Positions 12,830 to 23,926 of a stretch of DNA of 64,000 bases are shown piece after piece. Below the pieces are notes generated by a model. It saw nothing but the letters and a program-made list of their open reading frames with translations, was not told the DNA's origin and did not search any database. This DNA is from Litoditis marina. Taxonomy: Eukaryota > Nematoda > Chromadorea > Rhabditida > Rhabditidae. How positions within the stretch are numbered: position 1 is the first letter of the stretch; the number at the start of each line of letters is the position of its first letter. The stretch is taken from contig OZ038433.1 of the NCBI GenBank assembly GCA_964036275.1, positions 4,872,348 through 4,936,347 of the forward strand, written 5' to 3'. The translations under genes were made by a program, and so were the position numbers.

Positions 12830-13654
12830 TTATTGTCAAGTTCGGTTTATGACGCTGAGTATACAATTTTGCAAAGAGCAAGCTCTAGTTCGTTTTATCG
12901 CTGAACGTGTCAGGACTCACCAGTTCCAGTATTTGAAGAAGTCAAAATGAACACCCTTTTTGTCAGATCAAATATTGAAGCTCAGATTACACAGCTGCAC
13001 TCTTTGTACAAACAACAAACTATCGAAACTCTTTGGAGATTATTTCTCCAACAAGTTGCCCAGAGGGTTTTTTATAGATTGTAACATGAAGTTTCAGAAC
13101 GGATACGAAAACCTCTTGAAAATTCCTGTATTCAGGCGAAGTCGGTACTTTCCAGGTACCATGAGCGAGCTCATAGATTTCACAATATGGATTTGTAAGA
13201 AATTGAAACCACTCGGCAATGCTCTGATATTACAAATTATCTAAAAGCTGCTCAAGAGAGCATATTTTGCTTATCACAAGGGAGTTATTAGAGTTGGACG
13301 GCCTACTGTCTCTGCAGATTGAGAAACTCGACTTAAGAATATTGATTGGTATAAAGATCTTTAGTTTATCTCAAACGATTGATACGAATAAAAGATAACA
13401 CCAAGCAGAAGCACAAACAGCGAGAGTGACTCATGATTCGAATACCTCTTCTCTATCAGAATTAACGACAAGTCTCAGATATTTTTGTGTTCTTAGTCGA
13501 CTGACCTAGATTCGAGGCGCACCACTCGATTTTACAATATGTCTTGCAAATCGGTTCAGTCCAATCTGTATTGCTTGCACTTATTCTTTTGTGTTCTTCT
13601 GTTTCCGAATTAATATTTACCACATATAGTTTTTTGTCTCTTTCCAATATAAAC
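12830..13654. other. Spacer between copies C and D
   Basis: No supported gene. A 94-codon plus-strand frame at 12960-13244 has no recognisable motif and no paralogous exon. Confidence 0.5.
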
Positions 13655-14362
13655 ATGTCTTCTCGCAATGTACCCGCAAGAATGGAGTTAACGGACGCTG
13701 AGCGCAAAATGGTTATAGCTGCCTATCGGATTTGTTACAAATGTGAACAAAGAATAAAGTCATCAGCGGAGCCACCAAGATCAGGGAGGTTCAACTCTAG
13801 TATGCCCTTAGGTTATTGTCCGTGATTTTTCTCACATTACGTGAAAAAACGATAGCTCGACGTAGCTTCGGCAAGTTAATCAGTCCCGTGTTATTTGAAA
13901 TAAACACTGTTATTGCACATATTTTATGTCATTTGTGATATGATTGCTGCTTCTCTTACACAACGATTGGCCAGACAAAAACCTCTCGGATAAGTATACC
14001 TGAAGGATTATTTTTATGTTTCCACCTGAATACCGCTCACTTTTCGTAGCTAGAGAAGAAATATCAATTTTCTCAATTCCAATACTCAACTCATATGTAG
14101 CAGTGCTGTAACCTACCACATGAAGTATGTATTCAACAATAAATACAAGTATTAAGTTGAACCCAGTGGCAGGGTCCCTTCCGTTTTCTTCAGTTTGCCA
14201 CCGGATCAGGTACATAAGGAATCGGTTTCGTTCAGTTTCGTGAAGATTTTGTGTCAACTTTGGTCGGAATTTGCTCGAATCGGTGCGGCCCCGATTCAAT
14301 CAATATTGTCTCTCTGCCGCCATTAAAGGTGAATAGTGTTACCAAACTACAATCATACTACA

Positions 14363-15220
14363 ATGTCAGCAATGGACATTGATAGGAACGTTAATACTCC
14401 TTCTCGCGTTTCCACATTTGACAGGAACAAGCGGCAAAGGATCGAGACCCCCCCGGGAAGTGTCAGTGACAGTATGGCCCCAATCGAAGATGACCTGAAG
14501 CTGCTCGATCGTGAGAATGGCCTTCCCCCCTTCGTGAAGAACATTCTGCACCACTTCTCGAAGGTTATCCAGGAGCAATCGTCCATAATTGCCTCAGTTA
14601 GTTTGGAAAATGTCAAGTTACGTGATGAGCTTACCTCCGTTAACCAGAGTATTGTATCCAATAATGTTGTTCCCTCTGGTACTGTTGTTCCCACTAGCCA
14701 AGTTTCTGCTCCCCCTGTCTGTACCCATAGTTGTTCGGCGGATCCCTGCGAGGATCGCGAACGTTCTCGTGCCATTGTTATTAGTGGTGTATACGAATCT
14801 GAATCCCCTGATTCCGTTCGGCGGAATGAGGAGGATATGTACAAGGTCAAACAGGTTATCAATAGTCTAGGCGTGGAGTGCCAGCCGGTTGTCACATATC
14901 GCATGGGGCAAATGAGCAACAGGCCTCGTTTGCTCAAGGTGATATTGCCAACTAGCCGACACCAGCGCACATTGTGCGATCGTTCGAAGTTCTTGAGGGG
15001 TTCGCAATTCCGTGGAGTTTGGCTTCGTCCATCCTTCACAATGAAAGAGCGTACTCGTCATCGCCTCGAACGTCAGAACGGTACTTGGAGGGGACCTGGG
15101 AACCCCCCTCAGGGGTTTCAAGGGCCTAGAGCGTTTGGAGATCCCTCCGGCGTTCGTCGTCCAAGGACCGGTCATATGAACGGCACAGCCGGTTCGCGCA
15201 ATGGGGGTCCGGAAAACTAG
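14363..15220 (+). CDS. LINE ORF1 protein (RNA-binding/chaperone type)
   Basis: 285 residues from the first plausible ATG (MSAMDIDRN). Residues about 50-100 are leucine- and charge-patterned (LKLLDRENG, KVIQEQSSIIASVSLENVKL), which fits a short coiled coil for multimerisation. Residues about 135-235 contain AIVISGVYESESPD, then VKQVINSLGVECQPV and RLLKVILP; this block is typical of nematode CR1-like ORF1 proteins and resembles an RRM-like fold. The tail is rich in Gly, Pro and Arg. By family knowledge, such proteins coat the element RNA in cytoplasmic particles. It ends 59 bp before ORF2, so ORF2 probably depends on reinitiation. Confidence 0.82.
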   Translation: MSAMDIDRNVNTPSRVSTFDRNKRQRIETPPGSVSDSMAPIEDDLKLLDRENGLPPFVKNILHHFSKVIQEQSSIIASVSLENVKLRDELTSVNQSIVSNNVVPSGTVVPTSQVSAPPVCTHSCSADPCEDRERSRAIVISGVYESESPDSVRRNEEDMYKVKQVINSLGVECQPVVTYRMGQMSNRPRLLKVILPTSRHQRTLCDRSKFLRGSQFRGVWLRPSFTMKERTRHRLERQNGTWRGPGNPPQGFQGPRAFGDPSGVRRPRTGHMNGTAGSRNGGPEN

Positions 15221-15279
15221 CTGCCCCTCTCCGGCCCCAGTTAGTTCATAGGAACAGTAGTCAGTGTTACAAGTGCTTA

Positions 15280-18051
15280 ATGTTGAATATTCGATCAATT
15301 ACGAAAAATAGTGCCGCTTTACAGAGTGTTTTAGTGAAAGATAATGTAGACATAGGAATATTCACTGAGACGTGGTTGAAAAGTAAATGCGAAAATGGAG
15401 TATTTCTCGGTTCGATTTTAGATAGATATCAGACAATAAGATGTGATAGGAAAAGGTTGCAGGGAGGAGGAGTTGCTATAGTGATTAGAACAGGCTTGAA
15501 GTTTCGAGAAATTTTTTCGGAATGTGTTTTGAAAGCATATGAGATTTTAGTAGTTGACATCTATTTGTCAAATAATCCTTTTCGTTTTATTGTAGTCTAC
15601 CGTACGCCATCATGCTCCGTAGCGCATTCATTTCAGTTAAATAAGTGCATCAGTGATTGGTCAAATTGTGAGCAACCAACTGTTTGTTTGGGCGATTTCA
15701 ATATACCTGAATTGAAATGGCCAGTAGCAGATGAGCTAAATTTATCAAGTACTGCCGAGAATTTTGTTGAAATGATTGAAGTTTGCGATATGAGCCAGTT
15801 TGTGACCTCTCCTAGCCGGAAAGACAAATTTCTAGACCTACTATTCTGTAATATTGCTGACGTAATTGAAAACTGTCGCGTTAAGGCTCCGATTGGGACC
15901 AGCGACCACAATACTATATTATTTGATATGAAAATTTCACGCAAACCAAATGAACTCGTTTGGAAGAGAAACTATGAGAAAGCTGACTATGAAATTATTC
16001 GATCTTACCTAGCTAATGTTGACTGGTTAGGTTCCTTTTCCACAGTCAGTACTGTAGACCAGCTATACGAAATGTTTATTGCAATTCTGAACCATACCAT
16101 AGAAATGTTTGTTCCAATGCGTAAGGTTATTGCCAAAAGCACTAACCTTCCGAGTTATTTGAGAAATATGAGTATGTATAGATACGAATTGTGGGAAAGG
16201 GCTCATAGCTCTACGAATCCAACCTTATGGGAAGAGTATAGGACGTGTACTGCGAAGTATACGAAAGCCTTGAATAAGTTTAATAGATCTATTGAAAATA
16301 AACTAATTAGGAGAGGCGATTCGAAAACCATCTATAAGTTAGTGAATTCTCGCTTGAAAGAGAGAAAAAGTATGTCAAGTATGATTGGCCCCAACAACAC
16401 AATTTGTGTTACAGATTCGGATAGGGCAAATTTGCTCGCAGATTCATTCCAAAGTGTTTTTTCTACTGATAGTATTGATGTTCCTGTGTTTTCTGTCGAC
16501 AATGTTGTACAAATGGACCATTCCATCCAGTTTGACAGAATTTTAATTGAAAAACTTTTGCGTACGTGGCCAATGTCCTACTCACAAACACCGGATGGAA
16601 TTCCATTTAAGTATATTAAAAAGTTATCTGTTGAAATTTGTGGCCCTCTAGAATATATATTTAATCTTAGCTTGTGGAGAGGGGAGGTACCGGAACGATG
16701 GAAACATTCTCTTGTAACTCCTCTACCTAAGAAACCCCCTTTGTCAAACCCTCTAAACTACAGACCAGTTAGCATCACATCAATATTTGCACGACTTTTT
16801 GAAAAGATTTTGAAACGTGAGATGATTACGCACTTGAACGAAAATGATATCATATCTTCACATCAACACGGTTTTAGAAAGGGTAAATCTGTAGAAACAC
16901 AGATGTTAGAATGTCTCAATGAATGGACTTTATCCCTCGATAGGAAAGAATGTGTCGATGTAGTGTATTTCGACTTTTCTAAAGCGTTCGATAGAGTTTC
17001 ACATAAATTGCTAGTTCTTAAAATGGAGAAACTTGGATTTCACAGAATGATTATAGCATGGGTGAAAGAATACTTAACGAATCGCACGTTTGCAGTCAGA
17101 GTAAACTCAAGTTTTTCTTCGAATCGCAAAATAACTAGTGGTGTTCCACAAGGAAGTGCGCTTTCTCCTGTTCTGTTTAACATTTTCACGTGCGAATTAC
17201 TTAACACACTTGCAGATTCGAGTGTGAAATGCAAGGTCTTCGCAGACGATACGAAAGTTTATAAGTCGTTTATGCCTAGAGGTTCTAACAAAGATCTGCA
17301 AAGTTGTTTAGATCGAATGTATAAGTGGTCTGTAGATTGGGGGTTACCACTAACAGTAGAAAAATCACAAGTTATGCATCTGGGCTACAACAACCCGAAG
17401 CAAAACTATATATTGAACGGAGCAGTTCTGAAGCAAGTCACTGAAAAAGTTAGAGATTTGGGTTTCTTGTTGAATAGCAGTCTTTCCTTCAAAGATCATG
17501 TGCGACATATTGTACAGTTAGCAAAATATAGAACTTACAATCTTTTCAAGGTATTGAAAACCAATAAAGAAAGTATTTGGATTAAAGCGTACAAAACCTA
17601 TATTCGTCCAATGGTTGAGTTCGGAACAACGGTGTTCAATTCAGATAGAGGATTCGTAAAGAAAATTGAATCAGTTCAGAATAATTTCACCAGAAAGTTG
17701 TTCTTCCGGCTTGGTGGCTACAAATATTGCACTATTCCCAGCTCTTCATTTAGGAACAGGAAATTAAAATTGATATCATTGGAATCTAGAAGAAATACAA
17801 CTGATTTAGTTATGATACACAAAATAATAACTGGACAATGTGGTCTAAATGCGATTGACTTGTTCACGTTCAATCGTTCACGTACCCGAGGTACAAAGGA
17901 GAAGATTAGCTTTCCAATACCAAAAACTAGTCATCGTGCACAGTTCTTCACTATTCGTGCCGGTTCAAAATACTTGAAACACAGCAAGAACAAAAATATT
18001 CCGAGTTCTCTTGCGGCGGCCAAGAAATATTTTTCGGAAAAGCACTTGTAA
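15280..18051 (+). CDS. LINE ORF2: APE endonuclease and reverse transcriptase
   Basis: 923 residues, uninterrupted. The endonuclease domain (residues 1 to about 225) shows the expected set: LNIRSI at the start, FTETW (Glu30), GDFN (about 138) and TSDHN (about 208). The reverse transcriptase has YRPVSI and HGFRKG, motif A FDFSKAFDRVSH (about 564), motif B GVPQGSALSP and the catalytic FADD (about 654). The C-terminal region ends in a basic stretch. By family knowledge, the protein nicks target DNA and primes reverse transcription on it. All catalytic motifs are present, so the protein could be active. Translation may begin slightly upstream if another start is used. Confidence 0.93.
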   Translation: MLNIRSITKNSAALQSVLVKDNVDIGIFTETWLKSKCENGVFLGSILDRYQTIRCDRKRLQGGGVAIVIRTGLKFREIFSECVLKAYEILVVDIYLSNNPFRFIVVYRTPSCSVAHSFQLNKCISDWSNCEQPTVCLGDFNIPELKWPVADELNLSSTAENFVEMIEVCDMSQFVTSPSRKDKFLDLLFCNIADVIENCRVKAPIGTSDHNTILFDMKISRKPNELVWKRNYEKADYEIIRSYLANVDWLGSFSTVSTVDQLYEMFIAILNHTIEMFVPMRKVIAKSTNLPSYLRNMSMYRYELWERAHSSTNPTLWEEYRTCTAKYTKALNKFNRSIENKLIRRGDSKTIYKLVNSRLKERKSMSSMIGPNNTICVTDSDRANLLADSFQSVFSTDSIDVPVFSVDNVVQMDHSIQFDRILIEKLLRTWPMSYSQTPDGIPFKYIKKLSVEICGPLEYIFNLSLWRGEVPERWKHSLVTPLPKKPPLSNPLNYRPVSITSIFARLFEKILKREMITHLNENDIISSHQHGFRKGKSVETQMLECLNEWTLSLDRKECVDVVYFDFSKAFDRVSHKLLVLKMEKLGFHRMIIAWVKEYLTNRTFAVRVNSSFSSNRKITSGVPQGSALSPVLFNIFTCELLNTLADSSVKCKVFADDTKVYKSFMPRGSNKDLQSCLDRMYKWSVDWGLPLTVEKSQVMHLGYNNPKQNYILNGAVLKQVTEKVRDLGFLLNSSLSFKDHVRHIVQLAKYRTYNLFKVLKTNKESIWIKAYKTYIRPMVEFGTTVFNSDRGFVKKIESVQNNFTRKLFFRLGGYKYCTIPSSSFRNRKLKLISLESRRNTTDLVMIHKIITGQCGLNAIDLFTFNRSRTRGTKEKISFPIPKTSHRAQFFTIRAGSKYLKHSKNKNIPSSLAAAKKYFSEKHL

Positions 18052-19925
18052 CTGACCTTACTATGTTTATTAGTCAAAACCCCATTGAAGTGTCAATCGT
18101 TGTACTGTAGTCATACATATGCTCATTCAATGTTCACCTTACTGTTCACCATGTTTCGATTCGTGTTTTCATATTGCTCAAATTCATTTGGTTTTTATTC
18201 ATTTTTCGTTCTCTCTATGTATCTCACATGCTTGCATGTAAATAAATCAATCAAAAAAAAGAAGTTATTACATGAAAACTTGCCGAGTTTCAGGTCAAGC
18301 TAATTCTCAAGAATGTGGTTGCATGTATCATCAGCAGGGTTGTCTTACTCCAGGGACCAGAAACTCTACTCACAAGCACTGCACTGAGTCTTTGCGTGAG
18401 TTATTACATTTATATTAGCGTGATTACAAACAAAATATCATTTCGTTCGACCGGGGATCTCTTTGGAGTGTTACAATTACACTCACATACAGTCTCATGG
18501 ATGAAAAGTCATCTCGATATTTTCCAGAGCGGCAGACTATCGTCAACTTCCTCATTAAAGAGTATGCTTGCACTGCAGGTGATCGAATCAACTTCTATAT
18601 GAATTCCGCAGACATTTCCGTCCAGTTCTCTCATATTTTTTCTGACACAAAAGCTATTTTAAAATGAAACAGATCAGTGGTAAGCCATGGATTGTGAGGC
18701 AGGTATCATTTTCAAAGGGTGTGATTTTTTTCTTAACGCACCCCACCTCCAACTGTATCACGCAATCAAGAACAAGTGAATCGGTAACAGATCAACCTCA
18801 TTAACCCTGGTTATATACGTCAATGAATTTACAATAACGAAGTCATACAGAATCTTCTACGGAACTGCTGAGGAAGTTCTTCACACGAAACTGTACCAAT
18901 ATTCAAGAAGTAACTCATGAGGTACTTAAAATATAGTTTTCTTCTAAGTTACTCTTGTAATTTCTATGCATCTTTGTTTTTGAGTGGAGAACTCGCGTCA
19001 AATGGAAGAAATAACTCATGTGTACATAATGTATTATCTCATTACCAACGCCCGGGATTATTATTTTCAGCTGCGATAGAGTAGAGCAGAATATAATGTT
19101 CATACACGTTCTGACCGAAAAGTACTATCAGCAAACAGAGTGTTCCACCGTTTCCCGTAGAATAGATCTCCTCCTTGAATCTTCCAATATTCTTCTATGA
19201 CGAGACAGTGGTGTGATTTGTGATAGCTCCAATTTCGGAGAAATGACCATGTTCTTTCTGGCCCGGTAGCCATCAAACTACCTCATGAACAACATCCCAT
19301 TAATTTAGAATGCGGGTGATTTTTCCACGAAAATTACTAATGAATCTAGAAAAAAGAGCGGGGTTAGCAGTCCCTAGTTTCCTACCGCGTCGAATGTGAA
19401 TTGAATACACTCATCTACTGTACACGTACACTTTTACAAGATGTAATGATTACTTACTTTAGCTTCAACAAGAAGTCAAGCGAACTTTACAAAAACTGGA
19501 ATCTGAGCATTCGAAAAGAGAGGATCACATCAACCAGAGGCTCGAAGATGTGTCTAACAATGTGGACATCTTAGCAACGGTAAATATTGGAGATGGTAGC
19601 AAACTTTTCCGATACTTCATGAGAAATATGAAAAAATCAGAGAGACGGAAAGATTTAAAGAATACATATAGAGAAAAAGGGTGAGGTAATTCACAGAACG
19701 AAAACCTGAATAAAAAAACGCAATTCAGGTTTTTTTTTTCAAAGTTTATTTAATACGGATGGAATTTGTTCAGAACTCGAAGTACACGACCTAATATTTG
19801 CAGTTTGTGAAGAGCGAGGAAGACCTCCTCAACTACAAGCCGACAGAATTATCTGAGGGCATTAACTAAGTGAGAATATTTCCCCTTCACGCAAGAAGAT
19901 ACAGTCTCCCTTTTCCCAAGAAAGA

Positions 19926-20285
19926 CAGCAAGGGGCTCAATTGATTGAGCGCTCAGACAAATTCCAGCCAGTTGGCCAGTCATTTGGTTTTGTTCAGTTA
20001 GTGTGTAGGAGTGCAGGTCAAAGAGACGCAGACCTGTCTCAGGCTGTCTACGGCCTCATGGACCTGTGTGCTTTCTCGCTTGGGTAGCTTATTAATCACA
20101 GAATATTGGCGCCATTGTTTCTGAGAGGCGAGGCGAGAAGTTGTTGATTACTTACCCAGCAGACGAGCGAGTGTGTAGATCAAAGACACGCAGATGAGCG
20201 GGCCGATCGCCAAATCCCTCCCGCTCCTACCAAATTGATCGTATGGTCACAACGGTCGGAAACAACCATTACGTAATGGAAGATA
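19926..20285. repeat. Dispersed repeat inside pseudogene D (matches 62660-62830)
   Basis: Words such as TCAATTGATTGAGCG, GTTGATTA, CAGCAG..GAG.GAGTG and GGTCACAACGG/GTCCACAACGG occur in the same order here and at 62660-62830. A related GCAGACTGTCTGAGACTGTG stretch lies near 54118-54180. It fills the intron between exons 7 and 20780 of copy D. No coding potential. Confidence 0.6.
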
Positions 20286-20779
20286 ATGTAGGGTAACCTT
20301 TCTTATACATTTAATTTATTTGTTTCTCTAAATTCAAAGAGTGTGGCACTCACTCATCAGAGAGAGGAGAGAACTAGATAGAGACAACTAGAGCCATATA
20401 ATAACATCGTACATATATTAACGTGAAGCGCATGTATAATTCGGGAGCTGACGCACTGAAGAACCTTCACGTTTTACGATACATTTGTTTTGTTTTAATG
20501 AACATTGTTCATAAAAATGAATTTCGAAAATGAAATTCGTTTCTAGTCAATATACCTTTGTCAAAACGACCAGAAGCAGTGAAATGTTCCATTCGAGTCC
20601 AATCTCAATCATAGAGAATGACGATCATACATACGTCTCATTCGCCGTAGGAACTCCTCCACCCTCAAGTGCTCAAGTAGCTCTGGGGAACTTTCGTGGA
20701 TTTCGTCAGTGCTCAGATGTATTCTATTGTCTGTCATTTTCAATCTGCATTAGTTTCCGAGCACATTTTACACTTGCAG

Positions 20780-20923
20780 GCCGTTTTGGAGCTACTCTCT
20801 CAAACACAAAAAGCGATAAGAAAGGTGGAAAAGTACGGCTGGACCGAAGTGGATACGGTATCGGAAAAAATCGATGTTCTGAGGGAACGTTTGACAGATC
20901 ACCAGAAAGTTTCGAGTTCCGAA
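20780..20923 (+). pseudogene. Extra coiled-coil exon in copy D
   Basis: The exon is bounded by TTGCAG and GTGAGT and is 144 nt in phase 0. It encodes VLELLSQTQKAIRKVEK and KIDVLRERLTDHQK, a clear heptad pattern. Copies A and B have no equivalent exon at this position. It may be a duplicated exon 6, an exon lost from A and B, or part of another decayed copy. Counted here as part of pseudogene D. Confidence 0.55.
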
Positions 20924-22523
20924 GTGAGTCACTATGGTCTGCACACAGTATGATCGAACTGATAGAAAACGAGAGAAATGGTTGTTAACAAAGCCTGGAG
21001 CAGAGACGAGAGGTATTATTTGGATAGCCACTTGTGTCTCGGTTTGTCTACCTTTGTCTCGTGGTCGAATTTGATAAATTGCAACAATAATTTAACGATA
21101 ATCTTTCAATAATTTTTATTACACAAAATGTGCAACGGTACACAAACACGGAGAAAAAATATTTATGTTCATAACATTCAGTAATTCTCGTGAACCACAC
21201 ATTCAACTTTCCAGTGACTGTTACAAAAACAAACTTCAACTTTGTAAAAAATAGTTCCGAACACACTTTGTACAAGAAAATCAGAATCGGAAGCTATATT
21301 TTTAAACTGTTCAGGTGAGTCACTGTAGGATAAAAGCCTTGTTATCGTACTGTAGATGTCTCAGTAGGAATAAAAAACGATTACACTCTTCAGTTGTCCA
21401 ACAATTACACAGCTTTGATGGAGAAGTACAAGACATCATTGGGCACTGCCCGTTCGAAGAGTGCTCAGCTGTTTCTCGTGACTCAAGAAATCACTCAATT
21501 GAAAGAAGAATATAGAAATATTCAGAGAAAATATCCTGAAGATTTTCCATGTGAACAAAAAGCACAGGTTTGACGGTCGTTTTTACCGTTCACTCCACCC
21601 AAAAACCACTTTACAACGTAAATTTCTCCTGCGACCCTGAGCGAACTATATGTTGTACTTTTACCTGGTGTACATGAGCTAAATTCGATCCCTCGGCGCG
21701 CGGTGTCTATGAGCTACGACGCACAAGCTTTCACGACTGTGTTTGTGAACACATTCAGTTTTATAACAGAGCAATTGAACGCTAATACTGATTTCAAGTG
21801 TGCGTTTCTCCACAGCTGAGTGCGCGAAAGTGGAGACAAACTAGAAAACTTATTCGTTTTTAGGTGAAGTCTGTTGAAGACGAGACAGTATTGTACACAG
21901 CCTGGAACAGTTTCAAAGCCAGCTTCAACAGTCTGCACAATGTGAGAACAACGTTTGGTCGTTTAAATTCACATTCTCGCAAATTTCTAGACGTTTATGT
22001 TCATTTCTTACCGTTTTCAGAGTTTGAGTCACCTTCTGGCGAATATAAATTCGGCCAGAAATGCTTCTATTCTGGCCGAAAACTTGGACAATGTTCGCGA
22101 GTTAACGAAAATTGCGGAATCAGTCCGTGAAGACTAATAGAAAACGGCACACGATTGTACGGAGAAAATTGAGGTGAACTTGATTGTTGGTAATCGATTT
22201 TTTTCAAAGTGATTTTCCCGTTGTTAATTATTACAGAAAGTATACGTTATGTTTCGGTTTTGCCTATAAACCAAAAAGAACTTAATGTATGTAGAAACTA
22301 ATAAAGACTGCTTGCAAGTGCAAGTTGAGTTTGAATGAAATGAGCTCAACGTGTCTTAGATGGCTAGAAAATGATGAACAAACACAGTATAAACTCTACT
22401 TCGATTCAATAGAAACTGTGATAACTTGTTCAGGATGTGTTACAACGTGTTCTTCCCACAAACCAATCCAACTCCAACCCCAACGTAGCACAAGTACAGA
22501 AAGATGAAGCACTCCTGGAGTGA

Positions 22524-23926
22524 TCTGAGTAATGATGGTTACGATCTTTTACAATTTGACATGCATAGGTGACTTGAACTCACTCTCGTGTATTCTTGGT
22601 TCTCTCTTTGTATATTGTACTGCCTTCTATACTTTATCATTTCCAATACTACTACACATTCTACTGTTTCTTCTCTATTTATGCTTGGAATATTCAAACG
22701 AACTATGTTTCCTCAATTATCCCAATATCGATACCTTAATTCGGTCAGATGTCGATTCTGCCGTGGTGGTCGAATAAATCATTATCTCTAAACTTTTTGC
22801 GAATGGCTCTTAGGCTCACTTAATTCCTCGAGTTTCACCTGATTGCTGGTCGAAAATCAAGAATATTTTAAGATAAGGACATAATTGACGATTAACAAAA
22901 CTTGCTAACGAGCACTCGCTGGCAACCCTTTCAGAAATTCAAAAAAGTACCACTTGCACACTACAAGTCAGCCGAATACTAATTTGTAGCTCGAACCTTA
23001 TAGTGCTCAGATTTCCCAACTGGACTCGTTGGCAGCGTGCCAAAAACTTTGGAAGACTGTCATTTAAAGAAAACATACATTTTACAGAAAGTGTCCTCGA
23101 ATACGAATTATAATGAAGAGGAGAAACGCTTCACATAAATTTCTATTGTTTTGAATAATTTCAACATGTACAAAAACTGCCTTGAAATTTCATTGGCAAG
23201 CTGCTCAAGTCCAGTTGGAAATGTGCGAACAATTAGTTAGTGCTACTGTCCATTTGACTGACTGTATCTGGTTCACATCACTCTCACGCATAATCCTACA
23301 GTACACACTCGCTCTTTTCGACGACGGTTTCTAATATGAACTTCAACTTTTTGTAATTGGCAATCATAACCGCAAGCGAGGTTTTCTGACTTCTATCACA
23401 ACATTTCCGTATGAGAAAAACTGAAAGTATATAGTAGGACGGTCAGTAAGAATGAAAAAGACCATATCTATTTTTCGTGGGTTACGGTGAGATTGTTTGA
23501 CAATAGTCACTGCGCGACAGCTTGGCGCCAGTCGTTAACAGGCACCCGCCCGCCTCCTAGCCAGCCTTCAACCCGCTACACCGAACACCAAGAGGTGTTT
23601 ATTGTTTAATATTTGAGAAGTACGAGCTATTTACTATATTATTTATATTCGAATAGAATAGAGATGTTTATTTATTATATGTATTCTATACATCTATTCA
23701 GATGAATACCTGATGAAAAAATTATATCATGACATATTGTCTTTTTCTAAGCTAGATTTGAATCACGACAGGATCTACTTGAATTATTTCAGAATATATT
23801 CTTAATTTGAGAACATTTCCCAATATCCAATTTGATCCTTTCCACTCGCTATCTTAAAGAATATTGTTCTTGTATTCTTTCGAAACGCTACGATTACAGA
23901 GTATTATGAAAGCGATCGAATGAAGA
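22524..23926. other. Spacer between pseudogene D and the sma-6-like gene
   Basis: I see no gene. The stretch must hold the promoter of the receptor gene, but no motif can be assigned with confidence. AT-rich near 23640-23720. Confidence 0.55.

Larger units (their letters stand above)
14220..18262 (+). mobile_element. Full-length CR1/Jockey-type non-LTR retrotransposon
   Basis: Two long ORFs (14363-15220 and 15280-18051) are separated by 59 bp and followed by a short 3' UTR. The UTR ends near AAATAAATCAATCAAAAAA (18240-18258). ORF order, an APE-type endonuclease and an FADD reverse transcriptase define a LINE of the CR1/Jockey group. No frameshift or stop interrupts either ORF, so the copy looks young and may be autonomous. 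The exact 5' end is not visible; I place it loosely before ORF1. I could not find a clear target-site duplication, which is usual for CR1-like elements. It sits in intron 1 of pseudogene D, in the same orientation. Confidence 0.88.
13655..22523 (+). pseudogene. Copy D of the coiled-coil family, disabled and invaded by a LINE
   Basis: Exons match copies A/B in order and length: exon 1 about 13655/13682-13788 (LTDAERKMVIAA, CYKC), exon 2 18356-18397, exon 3 about 18540-18590 (51 nt), exon 4 18851-18921 (71), exon 6 19463-19579 (117), exon 7 19804-19869, exon 8 21394-21567 (174; ARSKSAQLFLVTQEI), exon 9 21864-21941, exon 10 22021-22173 (153) and exon 11 22434-22523 (ends LLE, stop). Exon 5 is not found. 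Exon 7 ends in TAA where the family has Gln or Asn. Exon 10 has TAA TAG in the middle (after SVRED) while keeping its exact 153-nt length, so these are substitutions. A complete LINE lies between exons 1 and 2. One extra in-phase coiled-coil exon is present at 20780-20923 (see its own entry). The splice sites are mostly intact, so the loss looks recent and transcripts may still be made. Confidence 0.75.

Noticed and set aside
12960..13244. 94-codon plus-strand frame between copies C and D
   Set aside because: No motif, no paralogous exon and no clear splice sites.
14353..15298. Long minus-strand frames opposite LINE ORF1
   Set aside because: Shadows of ORF1; no homology or splice context.
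19066..19117. Candidate exon 5 of copy D
   Set aside because: It has an acceptor and a donor, but the sequence does not resemble exon 5 of A or B and the length is 51 rather than 54 nt.
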